A stretch of DNA of 64,000 bases, from contig NZ_FOLN01000002.1 of assembly GCF_900112395.1 (NCBI RefSeq), positions 62,001 to 126,000 on the forward strand, given 5' to 3'. A program made the translations under genes and the position numbers. This document shows positions 1 to 7,595 of the stretch, piece after piece (within the stretch, counting starts at the first letter, position 1; every line of letters starts with the position of its first letter). A model generated the notes under the pieces. The model ran no database searches. It was not told where the DNA came from and saw only the letters and a list, made by a program, of their open reading frames with translations. The DNA comes from Algibacter lectus. Lineage in GTDB: Bacteria > Bacteroidota > Bacteroidia > Flavobacteriales > Flavobacteriaceae.

Positions 1-515
<515 letters not shown>

Positions 516-516
516 T

Positions 517-1065
517 ATGCAATGGCTAGCCAAAGTTATCTATTTCAAGGTCTTAGGCTGGCAAATTGTTGGTAACACAAATTTCTCAAAAGATACGGTT
601 AAAAAAGCGGTCATTATTGCCGCACCACACACCAGTTGGCACGACTTTTACATTGGCGTTTTATTGCGCGCTGTAATTCAAGTTAAAACCAATTTTGTTG
701 GAAAAAAGGAACTGTTCGTATTTCCAGTAGCTTGGTTTTTTAGAGCCTTAGGAGGTGCCCCAATTAACCGTCAAAATAACGAGAATAAGGTAGATGCTAT
801 AGCCAAACTTTTTAAAGAAAAAGAAGAGTTTAGAATGACGTTAGCACCCGAAGGTACAAGAAAAAAAGTAGATCAATGGCGAACTGGTTTTTACTATATC
901 GCTAAACAAGCTAACGTTCCGATAATTATGTTTACGCTAGATTTTGAAAATAAGCAAAACAAAATTTCAGAACCATTTTATCCAACCGACAATGCCGAAG
1001 CAGATTTCGAAGAGCTTAGAGCATTTTTTAAAGATGTAAAAGGAAAAGTATCCAAATATTCATAA
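517..1065 (+). CDS. PlsC-type 1-acyl-glycerol-3-phosphate acyltransferase family protein
   Basis: The 182-residue protein has the two hallmark blocks of the PlsC/LPLAT fold. The catalytic H-x4-D is at His38-Asp43 (HTSWHD), and the phosphate-binding PEGTR is at about residues 111-115. Such enzymes transfer an acyl chain from acyl-CoA or acyl-ACP to a lysophospholipid or a related acceptor at the inner membrane. At 182 residues it is shorter than canonical PlsC (about 240) and matches the short glycerol acyltransferases common in Bacteroidota. It starts 1 nt after kdnB, so it may serve an envelope-lipid role linked to lipid A or Kdo rather than bulk phosphatidate synthesis; that link is an inference from position. 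A rho-independent terminator follows at about 1178. Confidence 0.8.
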   Translation: MQWLAKVIYFKVLGWQIVGNTNFSKDTVKKAVIIAAPHTSWHDFYIGVLLRAVIQVKTNFVGKKELFVFPVAWFFRALGGAPINRQNNENKVDAIAKLFKEKEEFRMTLAPEGTRKKVDQWRTGFYYIAKQANVPIIMFTLDFENKQNKISEPFYPTDNAEADFEELRAFFKDVKGKVSKYS

Positions 1066-1177
1066 GTCATTAAAAATGGCATAATATTTGAAATTAATAG
1101 TTTAGTTGCGAATCCTGAAACATAAAGTAAACAATTGTTTGTCCCTAAAAAGAAACAGAATTTTCAACTAAAACTCC

Positions 1178-1213
1178 AAAAGCTATGTCTCTCAAAGAAT
1201 ATAGCTTTTTTTT
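1178..1213 (+). terminator. rho-independent terminator after the acyltransferase gene
   Basis: The 9-bp stem AAAAGCTAT / ATAGCTTTT (1178-1186 with 1201-1209) has a 14-nt loop and is followed by a T-run. It lies 110 nt after the stop of the acyltransferase gene on the same strand. Confidence 0.7.
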
Positions 1214-1239
1214 ATTCCTAATTTTAGCATGTTGTCTGT

Positions 1240-1340
1240 AATGGCGTTCCCCAATGGGCGGGCTTTCCGAAGTCGCTTTTTTGTGTTGAAATAGGTGCAA
1301 CAACACAAAAGAGCTCCAACAATGCTACAATCTCTAACAC
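1240..1340. repeat. REP-like palindromic intergenic element
   Basis: A GC-rich block (GGCGTTCCCCAATGGGCGGG, 1243-1262, then GCTTTCCG) is followed by a long imperfect stem. GCTTTTTTGTGTTG at about 1275-1288 pairs with CAACACAAAAGAGC at about 1300-1313 with one mismatch. Similar modules (a GGCGTTnCC...GGGCTTTCCG head plus a TTTTGTGTTG hairpin) recur between genes in Flavobacteriia in my memory, sometimes near RAYT-type transposases. I see only this one copy in the window and no transposase beside it. Confidence 0.5.
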
Positions 1341-1456
1341 AATTTATCTGGTAACAATATGCCAAAATAATGGCCAGTTGTTTTTTAGGAAAAATTCAAC
1401 AAAAAATAATAAAAAGAAAATATAGAATCTATTATATTTTTTTATCTTTAATAATT

Positions 1457-2203
1457 ATGATAAAAGACACAAAAATTGCCGTTCTAATCGATGGCGACAA
1501 CATACCATCTAGATATATTTCTGAAATGATGGAAGAAATAGCCAAATATGGCACACCAACAATTAAGCGAATTTATGGTGATTGGACCAAACCGCATCTT
1601 TCCAAATGGAAAAATGTACTTTTGGAAAATGCCATAACGCCAATACAACAATACGGCTATACAACAGGGAAGAATGCTACAGATTCAGCAATGATTATTG
1701 ATGCTATGGATATTCTATATTCTGAAAAGGTAAACGGTTTTTGTTTAGTATCATCAGATAGCGATTTTACAAAATTGGCAACCCGATTGCGAGAAGCCGC
1801 TATGGTGGTTTATGGCATGGGTGAAAAGAAGACACCGAACCCTTTTATTGTGGCTTGCGATAAATTTATCTATCTAGAGATCCTTGCAAAGGATAGCGAT
1901 GAAGATGAAGACACCAATAAGGACAAGAAAGGAGCGAAGCCTAAAAAGGAAAACTTATACAACATAACACCAAAAATTATTAAGTTGTTAAAGAACTCTG
2001 TAGACGATGCAGCAGACGATGATGGTTGGGCATTTTTAGGAGATGTAGGCTCTCTAATTCTTAAAAAGCAACCTAACTTCGATTCTCGAAACTTTGGTTT
2101 CCAGAAGTTAACACCACTGTTTAAATCTCTACCACAATTTGAAATGGAGCAACGTGATCAAACTAACGGACGATTTAAGTTGATTTACGTAAAAAACAAA
2201 TAG
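1457..2203 (+). CDS. NYN (PIN-like) nuclease domain protein with C-terminal LOTUS/OST-HTH domain
   Basis: I use the ATG at 1457 (248 aa); the upstream ATG at 1370 would add a tail that does not fit the family. Residues 5-142 form an NYN domain with the acidic residues expected of this metal-dependent PIN-like nuclease fold: Asp12/Asp14 in IDGDN, Asp76 in TDSAMIIDAMD, and Asp101/Asp103 in SSDSDF. A highly charged linker (about 145-168) leads to an OST-HTH/LOTUS domain (about 169-248) that ends GRFKLIYVKNK. LOTUS domains bind RNA, so the pair suggests an RNA-processing enzyme. The substrate is unknown. The gene is monocistronic and ends 11 nt from the convergent Gfo/Idh/MocA gene. Confidence 0.85.
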   Translation: MIKDTKIAVLIDGDNIPSRYISEMMEEIAKYGTPTIKRIYGDWTKPHLSKWKNVLLENAITPIQQYGYTTGKNATDSAMIIDAMDILYSEKVNGFCLVSSDSDFTKLATRLREAAMVVYGMGEKKTPNPFIVACDKFIYLEILAKDSDEDEDTNKDKKGAKPKKENLYNITPKIIKLLKNSVDDAADDDGWAFLGDVGSLILKKQPNFDSRNFGFQKLTPLFKSLPQFEMEQRDQTNGRFKLIYVKNK

Positions 2204-2214
2204 TAAAGTAGTAT

Positions 2215-3189
2215 TTAGAGCTTATCTAAAATTTTATCCATTACCCAACTGGTATGCAATGCTGTTTTTCCTGTAGAAGGGTGTGCAGTCAATTCATTGA
2301 ACAAAACCGTTTTCATGTTTTCCACATGTGGTGTTTGTATATGTTTTGGGTTTTCAATAATCAACGATTGGGTTTTAGATTCGCTTTTTAGTATAATGGG
2401 GTTTTCATGAAATACAGAGAATTCAATGGTGCCTTTACTACCATAAATAGTAACATGATCTACATGATCACTACATCCAAAATTCCAGGTTCCAGAGCCT
2501 GTAATACCGTTTTTGTGTAACCAAGATGCGGTAACGGCATCTTTGGCAGAATATAAATTTTGTTGGTTTAAACTAAAGCCTTTGGCATTTTCAATATCAC
2601 CAAGAAAGAAGGCGAATAAATCTAATCCATGGCTCGCTAAATCATCAAAATAACCTGCGGGTGCAATTTTGGAATCTGTTCGCCAATTATCTTTTTTCAA
2701 TAAATCGGTTTGGTTTGCAGGTTTGCTTAAATGTGCCGATATATGCCTAACATCTCCAATAAAGTTATTGTCTAACCATTCTTTAACTTTTAAAAACCGC
2801 GGTAAAGATCTGCGATAATAGGCTACAAATAGTGGAATGTTTTTTTCCATAAAAGCATTACATATTTCTAAACTATCAGCATAACTTGGGCTTAGTGGCT
2901 TTTCAATACAACATGGTTTTCCAGCGGTAGCAACCTTTAAAGCATAAAGTTTATGGCTATCAGGTGGCGTTGCTATATAAACGGCGTCAATGCTACTATC
3001 ATTAATAAGTGCATCTGCATCTGTATATGTTTTATTGATGTTGTGACGCTTAGCATAATCTTCAAGTTTTTCTCGATCACGACGCATCACGGCTTCAATA
3101 TTAAAACCACTTGTAAGTTTGTAAGCAGGTCCGCTTTTAACTTCGGTTACATTCCCGCAACCTATAATTCCCCAGTTTATTGTTTTCAT
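2215..3189 (-). CDS. Gfo/Idh/MocA family NAD(P)-dependent oxidoreductase
   Basis: The 324-residue protein starts with a Rossmann motif, GIIGCGNVTE, and carries the family's EKP motif (CCIEKPLSP, near residue 95) whose lysine is catalytic. The C-terminal alpha/beta domain is of normal length. These enzymes oxidise or reduce sugars and related polyols; the substrate cannot be read from sequence. It is the last gene of a six-gene minus-strand series, but the terminator between it and yebC (3195-3227) suggests it also has its own promoter. It may be a stand-alone housekeeping or sugar-catabolic enzyme. Confidence 0.88.
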   Translation of the reverse strand: MKTINWGIIGCGNVTEVKSGPAYKLTSGFNIEAVMRRDREKLEDYAKRHNINKTYTDADALINDSSIDAVYIATPPDSHKLYALKVATAGKPCCIEKPLSPSYADSLEICNAFMEKNIPLFVAYYRRSLPRFLKVKEWLDNNFIGDVRHISAHLSKPANQTDLLKKDNWRTDSKIAPAGYFDDLASHGLDLFAFFLGDIENAKGFSLNQQNLYSAKDAVTASWLHKNGITGSGTWNFGCSDHVDHVTIYGSKGTIEFSVFHENPIILKSESKTQSLIIENPKHIQTPHVENMKTVLFNELTAHPSTGKTALHTSWVMDKILDKL

Positions 3190-3194
3190 ATAAA

Positions 3195-3227
3195 AAGCAA
3201 AAAAAAGAGAACCGTTAAGTTCTCTTT
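3195..3227 (-). terminator. intrinsic terminator downstream of yebC
   Basis: On the minus strand, AAAGAGAAC (3227-3219) pairs with GTTCTCTTT (3212-3204) over a 6-nt loop and is followed by a run of T. It ends the yebC transcript 19 nt after its stop codon. Confidence 0.7.
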
Positions 3228-3245
3228 AATATATTAAGTTGAATA

Positions 3246-3965
3246 TTACTCAGCACTTTCTTCCATGGTATGATATACGTTTTGTACATCATCATCTTCT
3301 TCAAGTTTTTCTAAAAGTTTTTCTACATCGGCAGCTTCATCTGCAGATAGTGGTTTTGTAACTTGTGGAATACGTTCAAATCCAGAAGATAAAATTTCAA
3401 TTTCTCGAGATTCTAATTCAGCTTGAATGGCTCCAAAACTTTCAAAAGGTGCGTAAATTAAAATACCATCATCATCGGCAAATACTTCTTCTGCGCCAAA
3501 ATCGATAAATTCAAGTTCTAATTCTTCAGGGTCTAATCCTTCCGCATCAATTCTAAAATTACAAGTATGGTCGAACATAAAAACTACAGAACCAGAAGTA
3601 CCTAAACTACCATCACATTTGTTAAAATAGCTACGTACATTAGCAACTGTTCTGGTGTTGTTATCTGTTGCAGTTTCTACTAAAACAGCAATACCATGTG
3701 GTGCATAGCCTTCAAAAAGAACTTCTTTATAATCGCCTTGGCCTTTTTCACTTGCTTTTTTAATGGCACGTTCTACATTATCCTTAGGCATATTTACAGC
3801 CTTAGCATTTTGTATTACAGCACGTAAACGCGAGTTACTTGCAGGATCGGGTCCTCCTTCTTTAACCGCCATAACAATATCTTTACCAATACGTGTAAAG
3901 GCTTTGCTCATAGCAGACCAACGTTTCATTTTTCTTGCTTTTCTAAATTCAAAAGCTCTTCCCAT
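3246..3965 (-). CDS. yebC: YebC/PmpR/TACO1 family regulatory protein
   Basis: The 239-residue protein is recognisable end to end. The N terminus MGRAFEFRKARKMKRWS, the helical segment ending AVNMPKDNVERAIKKA, and the central block YAPHGIAVLVETATDNNTRT are diagnostic of YebC/TACO1. Family members act either as DNA-binding regulators (PmpR) or as ribosome-associated factors that help translate difficult motifs; the sequence does not decide between these. The C terminus is acidic (LEEDDDVQNVYHTMEESAE), as is usual. It is not next to ruvC, unlike in many proteobacteria. A terminator follows directly, so it is probably monocistronic or the end of a short unit. Confidence 0.93.
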   Translation of the reverse strand: MGRAFEFRKARKMKRWSAMSKAFTRIGKDIVMAVKEGGPDPASNSRLRAVIQNAKAVNMPKDNVERAIKKASEKGQGDYKEVLFEGYAPHGIAVLVETATDNNTRTVANVRSYFNKCDGSLGTSGSVVFMFDHTCNFRIDAEGLDPEELELEFIDFGAEEVFADDDGILIYAPFESFGAIQAELESREIEILSSGFERIPQVTKPLSADEAADVEKLLEKLEEDDDVQNVYHTMEESAE

Positions 3966-4042
3966 AATTACATTCTTTTAGTTGATGTGATCTTAATGCA
4001 TCTGGATATTTTAGATGTACCAACTTCACTATTATTGTTATA

Positions 4043-4060
4043 TTTCCGCGAAAGCGAAAA
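4043..4060. repeat. small intergenic palindrome (TTTCC-GCGAA type), degenerate copy
   Basis: TTTCCGCGAAAGCGAAAA resembles a decayed copy of the mini-hairpin seen intact at 11784-11803. It lies upstream of yebC in non-coding sequence. Confidence 0.4.
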
Positions 4061-4113
4061 CACGTCTATTATTTTAATCGCACAAAGTTAAAAACCTTCA
4101 GCAGAAATACAAA

Positions 4114-4410
4114 TTATTCCTCATCTTCAGGTACTACAATGCTATCTATAGCTTTGGCCAGTTTAAAATCTTTGGCTGTTACACCATCTGCATCGTGTGT
4201 AGAGATAGAAATATTGAGCACGTTGTAAACATTACTCCAATCTGGATGATGGTTTAAAGCTTCGCATTCAAAGGCTATACGGCTCATGGCGCTAAAGCAA
4301 TCTTTAAAATTATCGAATTCAAATTCGGCGTGAATTGCATTTTCATAATACTCCCAATCTGGGTATTGAAGCAATCTTTTTTCTATATCGTCTTCGGAAA
4401 GTTTCATCAT
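4114..4410 (-). CDS. pterin-4a-carbinolamine dehydratase
   Basis: The 98-residue protein has the family signature in order: EALNHHPDWSNVYNVLNI with the catalytic His-His-Pro, then STHDADGVTAKDFKLAKAID. The length is exactly that of PCD/DCoH proteins. The enzyme dehydrates 4a-hydroxytetrahydrobiopterin in pterin-cofactor recycling, usually alongside phenylalanine hydroxylase. No aromatic amino-acid hydroxylase is encoded in this window, so its partner must lie elsewhere or it serves another pterin pathway. The second codon is also ATG, so the start may be at 4407. It is on the same strand as its neighbours, 54 nt downstream of the epimerase-like gene. Confidence 0.9.
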   Translation of the reverse strand: MMKLSEDDIEKRLLQYPDWEYYENAIHAEFEFDNFKDCFSAMSRIAFECEALNHHPDWSNVYNVLNISISTHDADGVTAKDFKLAKAIDSIVVPEDEE

Positions 4411-4464
4411 TATTTATATGTTTTTGAAGAGACTAAATTAGTGATTTATTTACGGATAATATGC

Positions 4465-5298
4465 TCATTTTTTTAATTCTGATAAAATATCCTGACTCAC
4501 CAATTGTAAGTGTTTTGGTAGCTTGTTGAATTTTGGTAAAACAGCTAAATAACGCTCATCATTGGTTGTAAAAACTTGTTTGTATTTGGCTTTATGTTCT
4601 AGATGAAGGGTTTCTATAATTTCTTTTATAAAATCGTCGTGATGTACTAAATCATTACTTCCTAGGTGGAAAACACCCGATTTATTCCGGTTGATGATGT
4701 AATGAATTTGCTGTGTCAATTTGTTATCAGAAGTGATATTCATTACTAAATTAGGAAAAACTTCAATAGGTTCATTTAAATCTATAAGTTGAAGTATTTC
4801 TGTTAACCTTGGGGCATGTGGACCAAAAACCATAGGTAACCTTACAATAGCCACTTTCTCTTTTGGTAGGCGCAATAGCATGTTTTCAATTTTAATTTTG
4901 AAGTGTCCATATATACTATTACTAAGCGTTTTATCTTGTTCGTAACTTGGGTATTTGCTGTAGGCATCAAATACGTTTGCTGAAGATAAAAAGATGAGTT
5001 TGGTGTTTTCTAATAGTAAATACTCGGCCAAGTGCCGATGAAGCATAACTTGTTTAGAAAAATCGCCACGAAGTGCTGAAATTATGATAGTTGGTTTTAC
5101 AATATCTAGAATTTCGTAGATATCATCTTCTTCATAATTATAATGAAAAAACTGACGATTTTTTTCTAAGGTTTTGTTTGAAGTATTATAAGTGCCCGAG
5201 GTTCTGAAATAGGGAAAAAGCTCTTTATAAATGGCGCTTCCTAAAAAGCCACTTGCTCCTAAAATTAGAATTCTATGTTTACTTTCTCGCTTTATCAT
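4465..5298 (-). CDS. NAD(P)-binding sugar-nucleotide epimerase/RmlD-like protein
   Basis: The 277-residue protein opens with a classic extended-SDR nucleotide motif, ILILGASGFLGSAIY (residues 9-23). It has a Tyr-x3-Lys-like segment (IYGHFKIKIE, near residue 130) as expected for short-chain dehydrogenases acting on nucleotide sugars. The closest fold is RmlD/NAD-dependent epimerase, but the substrate is not evident and no other dTDP-sugar genes are nearby. It follows glsA on the same strand with a 39-nt gap and may be co-transcribed. Confidence 0.75.
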   Translation of the reverse strand: MIKRESKHRILILGASGFLGSAIYKELFPYFRTSGTYNTSNKTLEKNRQFFHYNYEEDDIYEILDIVKPTIIISALRGDFSKQVMLHRHLAEYLLLENTKLIFLSSANVFDAYSKYPSYEQDKTLSNSIYGHFKIKIENMLLRLPKEKVAIVRLPMVFGPHAPRLTEILQLIDLNEPIEVFPNLVMNITSDNKLTQQIHYIINRNKSGVFHLGSNDLVHHDDFIKEIIETLHLEHKAKYKQVFTTNDERYLAVLPKFNKLPKHLQLVSQDILSELKK

Positions 5299-5337
5299 AC
5301 ATCAAACTTCTTAAGCCATTTCTAAGTTAATAGTAAC

Positions 5338-6252
5338 TTAGAAAATGGATAACTTTGTTTTAGTCGTAAAAGCCTCTAAAGCCAACATGCCAAGTTTAGA
5401 ATTTCCTTTTTTATTGAGTCCTGGAGACCATGTTGCAATAGTAAAATTATCTGGCAAAAGTGCTACAATACCACCACCAACACCAGATTTACCTGGTAAG
5501 CCCACCTCAAAAGCGAACTCTCCAGCCTCATCGTAAAATCCACAAGTAAGCATTATGGCATTTATACGCTTTGCTTGAGTTTCGGTAAGGCGTACTTTAT
5601 CTAACATACAGGTGCCTTTATTTGCCAAAAACGAAAATGTTTTTGTTAGTTGGCTACACGTCATTTCTAAAGAACATTGTTGAAAATAAAAATCTAAAAC
5701 ATCGTTTACCGGATTGTCTAAATTTTTAAATGATTTTAGAAGATTGGCGGCAGCATAATTTTTAAAACCTGTTCGTTTTTCAGAATCTGCAACTGCTTGG
5801 TTATACTCTATAGTTTGATCGTTAGTTAAATCGCGTACGTAATTTAAAAAATCTTCTTTTGGGTTTTCTAAATTTGAAAGTAGAATATCTGCTATTACAA
5901 TAGCTCCAGAATTGATAAATGGATTTCTGGGAATACCATTTTCAATTTCCAATAAAGCCAATTGATTAAAAGGGTGGCCAGAAGGCTCGACATCCATACG
6001 TTTCCAAATATTTTCACCAATTAACGACATGGCTTTAGATAGTGCTAAAACTTTAGAAATACTCTGTATGGAAAAGGGTTTATTAAAATCGCCTGCACCA
6101 TAACTTTTACCATCGGAAGTGCGTAAATGAATTCCGAAGTTATCCTTACTAATATGGGCTAACTCCGGAATATATGTTGCCACAGCACCTTTATCGGGTG
6201 CTTCTGTAGCGTTTTTTTGAATGCTTTCTAAAATAGCTTGAATATCTAGCAT
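5338..6252 (-). CDS. glsA: glutaminase (beta-lactamase-like serine type)
   Basis: The 304-residue protein matches bacterial glutaminase over its full length. The catalytic Ser-x-x-Lys is visible at Ser64-Lys67 in FSIQSISKV, followed by the substrate-site block NPFINSGAIV and the C-terminal GLPGKSGVGGGIVALLP. It hydrolyses glutamine to glutamate and ammonia in the cytosol. It starts 3 nt after the gcvT stop and is therefore almost certainly translated from the same mRNA. The pairing links one-carbon/glycine and glutamine nitrogen metabolism only loosely. The length is typical and no key residue appears to be lost. Confidence 0.95.
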   Translation of the reverse strand: MLDIQAILESIQKNATEAPDKGAVATYIPELAHISKDNFGIHLRTSDGKSYGAGDFNKPFSIQSISKVLALSKAMSLIGENIWKRMDVEPSGHPFNQLALLEIENGIPRNPFINSGAIVIADILLSNLENPKEDFLNYVRDLTNDQTIEYNQAVADSEKRTGFKNYAAANLLKSFKNLDNPVNDVLDFYFQQCSLEMTCSQLTKTFSFLANKGTCMLDKVRLTETQAKRINAIMLTCGFYDEAGEFAFEVGLPGKSGVGGGIVALLPDNFTIATWSPGLNKKGNSKLGMLALEAFTTKTKLSIF

Positions 6253-6255
6253 AGA

Positions 6256-7335
6256 CTATTTGTAAAACGGTAATTTAACTACTGTTGCAGGTACCGCTTT
6301 TTTTCTAATTTGAATATTTATTTTACTGTTTACATCGGCAAAAACCGTTGGCACATAACCTAAGCCAATACCTTTACCCAAACTAGGAGACATGGTTCCA
6401 GAAGTTACCACTCCAATTTTGTTACCATTACCATCAACTATATCATAATCATGACGAGGAATGCCACGCTCATCTAATTCGAAAGCAATTAATTTTCTTT
6501 CCGATCCGTGTTCTTTTTCTGCTTTTAAAGCCTCTGAGTTTGTAAAGTCTTTGTTGAATTTTGTAATCCAACCTAAGCCAGCCTCAATAGGAGAGGTGGT
6601 GTCATCAATATCATTTCCGTAAAGGCAATACCCCATTTCTAAACGTAAGGTATCACGTGCTGCTAAACCAATAGGCTTAATGCCATAATCTGCACCAGCT
6701 TTAAAAACCTTATCCCAAACTTGTTTTACTTCGGTGTTTTTACAATAAATTTCAAATCCGCCACTACCTGTATAACCAGTAGCCGATATAATCACGTTTT
6801 CAATACCTGCAAAATCTCCAACTACAAAGTTGTAAAATTTAATGGCAGCCAAATCGTGACTTGTTATAGATTGCATAGCTTCAATAGCTTTTGGCCCTTG
6901 AATGGCTAATAATGAATAATCTTCACTTAAATTTTTCATTTCTGCCCCAACATCGTTTTTAGATTGAATCCAATTCCAATCTTTTTCAATATTACTTGCA
7001 TTAACAACTAAAAGGTAAGTTTCTTCTTTTATTTTATAAATAATTAAATCGTCTACAATACCACCAACATCATTTGGTAAACAGCTATATTGTGCTTTTC
7101 CTATAGTTAATTTAGAAGCATCATTACTCGATACTTTTTGAATTAAGCTTAGCGCATGTTGACCTTCAATTAAAAATTCACCCATGTGAGATACATCAAA
7201 AACACCAACGCTGGTTCTTACCGTTTCATGTTCAGCATTTACACCTTCATATTGAACAGGCATATTATATCCTGCAAAAGGTACCATTTTAGCTCCTAGA
7301 GCTTCGTGAGTTTGGGTTAAGGCTGTGTTTTTCAT
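6256..7335 (-). CDS. gcvT: aminomethyltransferase, glycine cleavage system T protein
   Basis: The 359-residue protein is a complete T protein. The start [20 protein letters not shown], the block [12 protein letters not shown], the folate-site motif [13 protein letters not shown], and the C-terminal [18 protein letters not shown] are all diagnostic. It transfers the methylene group from aminomethyl-lipoyl-H protein to tetrahydrofolate. gcvP and gcvH are not adjacent, as is usual in Flavobacteriaceae. A candidate promoter (minus-strand TACATTTG at 7387-7394) lies about 50 nt upstream. I looked for a glycine riboswitch and saw nothing resembling one in the AT-rich leader. Confidence 0.95.
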   Translation of the reverse strand: MKNTALTQTHEALGAKMVPFAGYNMPVQYEGVNAEHETVRTSVGVFDVSHMGEFLIEGQHALSLIQKVSSNDASKLTIGKAQYSCLPNDVGGIVDDLIIYKIKEETYLLVVNASNIEKDWNWIQSKNDVGAEMKNLSEDYSLLAIQGPKAIEAMQSITSHDLAAIKFYNFVVGDFAGIENVIISATGYTGSGGFEIYCKNTEVKQVWDKVFKAGADYGIKPIGLAARDTLRLEMGYCLYGNDIDDTTSPIEAGLGWITKFNKDFTNSEALKAEKEHGSERKLIAFELDERGIPRHDYDIVDGNGNKIGVVTSGTMSPSLGKGIGLGYVPTVFADVNSKINIQIRKKAVPATVVKLPFYK

Positions 7336-7386
7336 TAAGGTTGTGTTTTTATGATTTTATAAAAATTAGTGAATCGTTTCAGAAAA

Positions 7387-7394
7387 CAAATGTA
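7387..7394 (-). promoter_or_regulatory. Bacteroidota-type -7 box upstream of gcvT
   Basis: Minus-strand TACATTTG matches the TAnnTTTG consensus exactly and would give a leader of about 45 nt. No good -33 TTG is visible at the usual spacing. Confidence 0.45.
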
Positions 7395-7595
7395 TTGAAA
7401 AAATATAGATTTAGTTTTAATCTATTATGATGAGATATTAAAAACATATAATAGAGACTGTATTGATAATTATTTCAAAAAGAAAGGAATAGATTATAGA
7501 TTAAAAGCATTATTGACTAGTTTTTTTGAAAAAATATTTTACCAAACTTGCATTTAATCGATAAAATCGTTTCTTTTGTCTGTAGCAATTTCCAA

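Larger units (their letters stand above)
1066..1456. other. 391-nt intergenic region with terminator and REP-like palindrome
   Basis: I see no credible coding sequence here. The left part holds a terminator for the acyltransferase transcript. The middle holds a GC-richer palindromic element that stands out from the AT-rich flanks. The right part is an A/T-rich leader before the NYN gene. An in-frame ATG at 1370 would extend the NYN protein by 29 basic and hydrophobic residues unlike its family, so I treat 1370-1456 as non-coding. Confidence 0.6.

Noticed and set aside
7336-7595. Glycine riboswitch upstream of gcvT
   Set aside because: The leader is short and AT-rich and lacks the G-rich conserved core of glycine aptamers.
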